Below, in pieces: positions 25,380 to 34,300 of a DNA stretch of 55,728 nucleotides (positions are counted from its first letter, which is position 1; each line of letters starts with the position of its first letter). The position numbers and the translations under genes are program-made. Location of the stretch: NCBI GenBank assembly GCA_009760855.2, contig WPIO01000120.1, forward strand, positions 1,180,001 to 1,235,728. The letters are read 5' to 3'. The notes under the pieces were generated by a model. It saw nothing but the letters and a program-made list of their open reading frames with translations. It had not been told where the DNA came from and did no database searches. This DNA is from Cristatella mucedo (lineage: Eukaryota; Bryozoa; Phylactolaemata; Cristatellidae).

Positions 25380-28300
25380 AAGAGAGATAGAGCACAATTG
25401 TGTGGTCTAGCCTGTAATTATAATGACTCTCAAAGTTTGTTTGCTGGTTCTCCGAGAAGCTTTGAAAATTTTGTGGGGATCTTGGTCGCTTTTCCACCAC
25501 TATTCTAGCTATGCTTTTTTTTCCTTTATTCGCAAAGTCAATAAACAACTCCTTCACCATGCAATAACATTACATACATACAATGAAAAAATGGCTGTTT
25601 TGAAAAGATGGAACAACAAATAATTCACAAACGTCTACAGATTGCTTGAGCCTACAATCTAGTAGCTACAATTGAATGTTGAAACGCTATAAATCTAAGG
25701 GTTTGTAAAAGCTATATACTTTTCAAGGGGCAGCTATGTCAGTCCTGCAGCTTGCACTCTCATATACCATCCACGAAGTGGTAACTACCACCTTTGATGC
25801 CTAAGGTGCTTCTGCTTGAACCGACGCAGTTGGCATTTTGAAAAGCAGAAAGTCTGAGCATAATCAGCCACGATTCATGCTGCACCTGCTTATGGCGAGC
25901 AATTGACATGCATATATACAATCTGCTAGTAATTCGTATTGGTAGTGGAGTTCAATGCAGGTGTGCTTACCTTATACGTTGTAAGACACTCTTACATGTC
26001 ATACAATGGCCAGTTAATTTTTTCCATGATTTTCATAAGATTGCAAAGCTGGTCCAAATTTAAATGATTCGCTATTACCTGAGCACCCAGTTTAGGTATA
26101 TTACCTATCGCTGGTTGGCCCATAGACCAACTTTGTCGATGGGGGCCACTTGCTGTCACTATCACAGTGATCTTAGGTCACCGGGGTCTATGCAGGCCAC
26201 AACTCGACATAGAACATACTCATCAGCTGCCGCTGGTCTGCCTGTCGGGGTGATGTGCCCTCTTGTCAAGTTTCACTGGTGAAACTTAGGACACCTGTGC
26301 TGCGACTGCTAAACGTTTTGATTCTCAAGTACAGGTCTGCTGTGGATTTCGTCACCAAGCTTTGCAGAAACTGTCTAGGAGGCTTTTTTGTCTTGGCATA
26401 TTACATGGAAGAAAATAGCATGCTAGCCTGCCTTTTTGGGAAGCAAACTTAAGAGTTACTTGGGGTTAAACTGGGGAACTGTTTCGCTGGCTGTCGGGTG
26501 TGGACTAGCTCCAATAACCTCCATCGGTATTCAGCACAGGACTAATCAGAGTTGTAGAGGACCAAGAGGTGCACAGGCATCTGCACGCTGGTGGCTAGGT
26601 CATAGCTTCGGTCGCTCTAAGAATCCTAATTATCATATTTGGACTATACAGTGGGAATGGACAAGTTTGTCTCGCTTCGCCCGACAGAGAACGTTTTGCT
26701 CGCCGTCAAGGCAAACAGTTACCATTGGCCCCTCTGCTAACAGTGGCCGTGGACAAGCTGCTTTTGGTGTGATAACATGGATGGGTATGTGGCTTCCATG
26801 TGTCGCACCCTCGGGTACTACTTCTGCCAAGGTAGGTGCACTAGTCTAGTTCGTGCCCTGATCCCAATAAGTGCAGCCGGTGTGGGCAAGAAGGATATTG
26901 CAGGTACATCTTCCCTTGAGAAGAACTAGTAAACAGGCAGCTCTGGCATATGTCACTACACCAAAAGCAAGCCTGCACGGCCTGGAAAGCTGCTTGCATC
27001 AATATGCCCACTCAGTGCAGATGATCTATTGTCGGCTGGGCGGGGTGCCTCTGAGGCCAGTAAGGAGCCTGTTCTATCGGTCGGGCATCATCCAACTGCC
27101 ATCAAACCCAGGTCTGAGGTGGCCTGGATGAGGTCAAGATGCATCACTTCTAGTCGTCTCCAATGTGGCTGCCTATCCTGATAAAGCTGATTCCGGCTAT
27201 CTACCGGAGGTAAGACCAGTGCGGGGGATGCAGTAGTGTCTCTGCTCTCACAAGATTGATTATGCACCAGTGCCTGCATGGTTTCAGACGTCGTCACAAG
27301 CAGCTCAATTGGCTCAGTCAGGTGTAGATTGAGACAGCGATAGATCGTCACTGGACTCCATCACGGGTGAGTCATTGTCGACCTGTTCAGCACAGAAAGA
27401 CGTTTCTATTCGGTCTACCGTTTTTTCGACCGTATCATCGGTTTAACTTAGCAGCTATCACTTAATTCTTTTTTTCCTGACAGGCCGGAAATGGTCACCA
27501 GCCAGTCCACATCGGCATCATTAGCCAGGAAACATGCAGAGCTGCAGTATTTACAAGCAGTACAAAATCTCGGCTAGACCATTAGAGGTCCAGAACGATG
27601 ACGTTATGAACATAAAGAGGACGTGGGCATGCGATCAACGAGGCTCTCCACACGGGATGTGAGGACCCATGCCAGACGGAAATAACCGAGCTTCGGTCTG
27701 CCATGAACTGGAGTGGCCAGGTCGTCGTTACATTTTTCCGGTAAGATAATGTCGATGTGTCTTCGGTGCTTGGCTTACCCAAACCTCTGTGGTAGCAGCT
27801 CATGCCTGCCTTAGGCACAACCAGTTTGCTGTTTATGATTATTCCATGAGCTCGATGCACTTCTAGTGTCGTCGTGAGGCAAATCACCACGGTCTCAATG
27901 TGCAAACACACGTGACCACACCAGATCAGTTAGAAACATGGCACATATAAGCGTATCAGCTCCCTCGGCACATCAATTCGTTACCACATTCAAGTGATGC
28001 ATGGTAACATCTGGTAAAAGGTCGCTGTGCTGGTCCAGCTTTTTCTCCACCGACCCAGCCCGTATGCTAGCTGCACCAGGCGACGAAGAGCTGCATCTTG
28101 AACGCACATTAGCTGTAGCTAGAGTGCCCAGTGGCACTACATCTCGCCGATCAAGATACCAGGCTCGAAACTATTGACCTGTAGAAGCAACGGTTCGTTG
28201 CATGTGCTTCCAGGGAAAGTGTGGATGAACTCTGCCACATTAATGAATACCTATCCTATGACTGGCTCTTCACGGCTGGTTCTTAGTAAAGACTCAAACC

Positions 28301-31300
28301 TTAGAGCTGCTCGTCAACAATCGGACACTGGACTCTGCATCACCATCAGCCAGAAAAAACACTGCCACGTGCTCGCTCTCTCCCGAATGTCAACCTTTGA
28401 TTCCTGCAACCAGGGCCAGGTGTTACCTTATCTAGAACAGCCTATTTTACGGCCTGCCGAAACAGCTGCTTCATTATACCACTAAGGACAGATGAGCAGC
28501 AATAGGCCACAGCTGTCTGTATCCGGACCTCACCACTGACGAAGGAATAAGGACACCAATTCTCGACTTTGACGTCCCATTCAACTGCAACAGAGGTGCC
28601 CTAATAAAAGCTTCCCATAGTGTGATTTCAAGTATGCAGGCGTCGCAGGAAAGTTTGCACCCTGGGATGAATATTGGCCTCTGTGTAGCTGTTCATCGTA
28701 GGCGTAGCCATTTGTGGTTCTCTATCGAGTCCTGGTAACCAGAAGTAGAGTGATGCCTCGACACACTCGGCATCAAGTCCGGAGGCTATTCATTAAGCTG
28801 TGTGTGAGGGACGCAGTGAGTGGCATCACCATGGGCTCACTTTTCTGCAGGGAAAACTATAAAGTAGCCGTTTCGCACGATAACGGTCAGAGCTCAGACA
28901 AGGATGTCACAGACCTGCTAATACTTGGCTATATATATTCAACCGAATTCATTTTGTGTCGTGCTTCGTGATTTAATCTGGTGCGACCAACCTCAGCATC
29001 TGATGCTTCCACCTTAGAGGACTACTGCTTTTGTGCGCTGTGATGGCACACTAGGTAAGGACTTTGTTTTCACGACCTCGGTCCTGAGGTCGTGGGTTCA
29101 AACCCATCAGTGGTCAACCATTTAGTGCCACTGCGAATGGTGGCATAGCCACCCAGGCTGTTCTGTCGTTATAAAAAAAGCTGCATAATCAGCTACTATG
29201 CAATTTTTTAGAATTTCACTTACTGCTTTTCCTATGAAGATCCCCAACGGCATTACGTTCTCTATGCAGACCGTTTGCACTAACTTTATTCAGAAATTGG
29301 AAGCCTCACTCTACAAGCCTAAGCTAAGAACGGTCTTTTTTATTTGACCTAAATTATTGCCTTGGCCATCTGCAATAAAAATAACTATGATAATCACAGA
29401 TTTGTACTGCACATTCAGAGTACTAATTTGCTGTATAGCCACTTTACAGGTGCTGTTAAGAAATCATTACCTACGATTATTAGTAACCTCCACAAACATC
29501 AGACATTCTGTAAGCTGGTGTATGTAAGCAAAGGATGAATCACAAAGACCACCCAATGATGTAGCTAAAAGATTTTTTTTTCAAACTAATCTGTAATGTC
29601 TCATGTCTCATGTTTAATGTTATGTATGTTCATGTCATGCCGAGCTGGTTTGGTCTAGCTGTTCAGATGCTCGCCCCGATAAAGGTGTGACAGAGATCGT
29701 GAGCCAGAGCCTCGATGCATGTGCGAGGCTCATGAATATTTATAAATTTCTCGTGGGGCTTTATAAAAAGTTGGTTTTTACAGAACGTTGCGACTTGCAT
29801 CGGTAATGAGATACATGATTTTGGAGCACTTGAACTTGAAGCTTGGTCTCCAAAGGGTCAGGAAGCTCGTACGAGGTATGACTAAATGATTCCAGTAAAA
29901 TACTGCTGGCACGTTTCTTACTGGGATGGGTTAGTATTTAATATTGGTTGGTTGGAGCCAGAGAATAAAGAGTCTTAATCGTCAGCAGCAGCACATTAAA
30001 GTCAATGCCCTGCTCGATTGAGAACCACTCCAGATTGTCAAGAAGTGGTGCCATGTAGCTACTTCCAAGGTAACAACAAATGATCCAAGCTGCAGAAATT
30101 TGACAAGCTCTAAGAGCCTAATTGTACATGGCGATAGATTTGCAAACAGTAACTTTTCTAAGTCTAAACCTGATGTCATACATGCTTGGACCAGTTTAAC
30201 AGTATCGTTTGCAAGCCCATATTTTAGCAATTGTAAGTAGCTGAAAGTAGGCAGACTTGACTTAGGAATTAAATTACAGCTTTATTATCGTAGTTTACAT
30301 GCGTACCTAAATGTTGATAATGTTTTTAAGATTCGTGCAAAATGGATTAGCAAAAAAAGGCTCCTAGAAGCCACCTTAAGTGCTGGCCGACAGCTGAGAA
30401 GACTAAAAACATGAGCTGTGTGCTGAGTACCGGCTAGTTAGGTATTCCTAGCATAGCCATGAAAAATCCCAGCCCATTCTCCTCAAGATACACAGCAAAT
30501 CTCTCTAAATTAATGGTCACCATGCTTGTAATAACCCTGGCAGCTCAATATAAGGGTCGTTTTAGGCCATTAACAAGACTCTCGACGAGGCTGCCTAGAC
30601 AGCAACTTCCTTAAAATTGAAAAAATGCCCAACAATTAAAGACCCACTTCGGCTGGTTTATCCTTGTTTCTCACCCCAAGATGTCGTGGTCTGAGTATAT
30701 GCAGGCCGGTACCACTCCTTTCGTAAACAGCTGTCATGAGCATCACTGGTGGTGCAGAGCTGTGGTCCGCCTGCGGTGTGGTTTGGACAGGCCAATAACC
30801 ACAGTCGACGAAGCCCGTTTTGCCGTCATAAGGTGCGATTTTGCCTAGCGTTACCATTGATGCCATCGACTCCATCCCAGCCGAAATCCTGGTGATGATC
30901 TAGCCGATTGCATCTCTAGCATCTTTGGCAAGAAGATAGACTAGATCAGTGAGTGCATCCCTAACATGGCAGCATCCATCCTGGAATGTGGCCCGGTTCT
31001 ATGCATAAGGTAAACGCCTATATTCAACCAGGACAATAGTGACCTCATCCTAAAGTTCGCATTGCAATTCACATTGCAATCGAAGAACACATCTTGTTCA
31101 ATTGGATCACATTCCAAATGTCCTAGTTCTACTATGCGTCGGTCACCCAATGCCACACTAACATCATCAATTTTTCATTAGCCTCAGTTCATGTCCCTGC
31201 ACCTTTCAAAAAGGCTGTAGTCAATCCAAAACTCAACACTAGACAAAGAGAACTTGAAAAACTGCAATGTGGTCTATTTTTGTAGGTCCTATCAGTAAAA

Positions 31301-34300
31301 CACTTCTACAAATCATGGCAGGCGATACATCGATATTTAGCAAGTGTCTATCTGGTTTTAGAGCTAATCGCTCTACAGAGTCGGCATAGCTTCAGGTGCA
31401 TAACAACCTGTTTAGAAAGGCAGAGATATCTTTGTTGTTTTTGCGATCTTTCGGCAGCTTTTAATACAATCGATCACCAAGTTCATATCTCCTGTGCATA
31501 ACCGGCACTGGACTGCAATAATTCTCGACTTATTCCGGTGCTGGACTTCAGAGTAACGATGTAAATAAGCAGTGATCGTGAGAGGAACCTCTGAGCATGG
31601 GTTACCTCTGGGTTAGTTGGCTTTTCCAGTTCCTTTCATGGTTTAAATTCGCCTTCTTGCCAATGAAAAAACCAACACCATACGGCCTTTTTTCTTCTAT
31701 GTGGCTAACACCCATTCGTACCATAGCTTTGATCCACCTCAGCCCTCCATTGCGTCAAATTCTCCCAACTTCCTTGGTGCGTGTAATGATTTCATTCCCA
31801 CACTGATGGCAGCATATATCGTTGATTAGATGATGAAGCAACCCAATTACTAATTCTGGCCAAACCAAGTGAGATTCGGAAATTAAAAACGTTAATGCTC
31901 CGAATTGGCTCCGCAAGCATATCTACGGTTAAATCTGCACACAACTTCGGTGTCATGTTATATAGTGATCTTTTATTAGACGACCACATCAGCTCCAAAG
32001 TCAAGCCCACTTCAGTTACATATCATTGTTAAAATTTGAACTAGTTTAGACAGGGTCACCACATTCAAGTTGATCCATTAATTTGTGACATCCCGTTTCG
32101 ACTGCTGCAACTTTATGTTGCTGGTCAACCGGCCTGTTCACTCAGGTGCTTATAGCTGGTGCAAAATCTGCAGGCAGGTATGTCTGTCGTCAAAGTCACC
32201 GTTGCAACAGAATACCACTGTTCGTTGACCCTCACTGGCTATCAGTCAAGCAACGCATCAACTTTAAGGCTTTGCCAGCTACTTTAAGGTTTCTTCATTC
32301 TTTAGCTCCAGCTTACCTACGAAACGGAGTCCTCACTGAGCTAAGCATCTCACCACTACGTTTTCTGAATCTAACTGTTTACTATACCTCATAAAAACCT
32401 CAAATACTTAGGACACTGTGCCTGTGGTTCCTATGCTCCCAAAGCCTGGCACCGACTCTCCAATTCCTTCACGAGATCCCCTCACTTGACCATATTTGCA
32501 ATGAAACTAAATACTTACGTATTCACCACAGTATTTAGTTGCTTCCCGTAATTCGTCTAGTATGTGCTAATCCATGCTGACACTATGCATGCTGCCACTA
32601 ATTATGGATGCAAGGCTAGTCTTCAAGTCTCAGAGGTTTGAGCTCATGTCTCCTTGGCTGAGAGAGCTAGAATGGATGCCGGTTGATCAACGGATACAAA
32701 GCAAAGTTCTTAGGCTTCCCGGAATAACCTTCGGGGATTGGCTTCTTCGTACCCAGCTGAACTGCTGCACCGTTCACTGCACTGTTCAGCCTCTCTGCAG
32801 CCTCAGGTCCTGTGAGGATAATAAATTAGCTGTTACATTGCTCCACTTAAAGGCCGTTGGCGACAGAATGTTTAACTCAGCTCCTCCAAGACTGTGGAAC
32901 CTGCTTTCACAGTTCACAGGCAACGGTAACTGCTCTCCTGCTGCAGACTTCTGCTTATCCTATACAGCGGTCCTGAGCTGCTACTTCCATGCTACTCACT
33001 ACCTCAACTGCTCTCCAAACTCAGCAATGCTTATCACTTTCTCTTTGCTGGGTGAGACGAAGTCTGTTGGCTACTGAATGCGTACTGAAATCCGCTTAGG
33101 CTGTGAGTGGGCTGTGTAAACCTCTCCTGGGTAACCCCCACATAGTTGTATGGCTTTGTGGAGTTACAGACGGGTATACACACGCCTTAATTATACTTGC
33201 ATGCTGACCCCGGGCATGTCAACCATAACCATATTATTCTGGTTTTTTAATGAGCATGCGACACTAACCATTCGATCTTACTTCCTTTGCAGCAATTGTA
33301 AAGTGCCTAGAAATAGATTGCGTTTGCTAAACGCACTGTGTCAAATGTATTATTTATTGTTATCGTTTTGAAAAGATAGGAACCTCGTACCGACCTTAAT
33401 GCACCTCGAGCTGAAGTATATCCTTGGATGATGTATGTTTACTCACATCAATGCTCTGGAGTCTCCTCCTGAACTAACACCTGAGCAAAAGAAGTGTAGT
33501 AATAATGATACCCAGGAGAGATGGTGAATGCTCAAGAAGCACTTTGTGACTATCTGAATAGAACGGTGCCGAAATATTACGGTGAATATACATTTAGGCT
33601 TCACCCAGCTCTGCATAGCAGAGGCAGTCGCAGTGCACCTTAAGCAATTCTAACTGATTGGAGTCATGGTTCTAACCGAAGACCGGACCTTACTTGCTAG
33701 TTTAGTGGTTTCAATGTGTGAGAACAAGTTGTCTGGCACAACTCATTTCATTGTCTTCGGCATGAGCTGGAAAAGGGAGATTGGACGGAAGCTGGTCAAT
33801 ATTTCCCTGGACAGCAAAAGTTTCCTAATCAGTTGCCTAAACATTGCGCTTTTCAAAGATGCCCCCGAGGCTAATGAGATATATGTTATGTCAGCTATTC
33901 ATGGCAGCATCAGATATGAACTTTCTGCCGGTTTTGAGAATATCAATTACTTAGTGCATATTGATCCCTCTCATCTCGCCAGGGCATCACTTGCACTGCA
34001 TTGCGATGATTCAGGTCATATTTTAGAGGAAGACACCAGAGTATTGATATGAATGGACAATGATCGTCCAAGGATTCTCTGATATTCACTACCTCAGGGC
34101 CCGGAGCTGGCTACTTTGCTTTTCCCGGTTTATACTCCCCTCTAGCATATGTGATTGCCTGGCACGATCTAGGCTTTTAATTCCATGCACATACCACTCA
34201 CTCGTACCTTTTCTTTAATACCTCCCAGCCCTCCAGCATGTCGAGTTCTGTCAGATCCCTTGCTGATTGCTGATATCTGTACAGGGATTGCAGTTGCTAA

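Noticed and set aside
25263-25560. Glu-Arg and Ser-Leu rich frames
   Set aside because: Artefacts of the AG microsatellite.
29030-29200. A functional tRNA gene
   Set aside because: A- and B-boxes are present, but no cloverleaf with paired acceptor stem is visible, and the unit is repeated with a SINE-like body.
33666-34052. 128-codon plus-strand frame as a host gene
   Set aside because: Its second half aligns with the family A LINE RT (DLSAAFDTID and DSRVL regions), and the first half has no recognised content.
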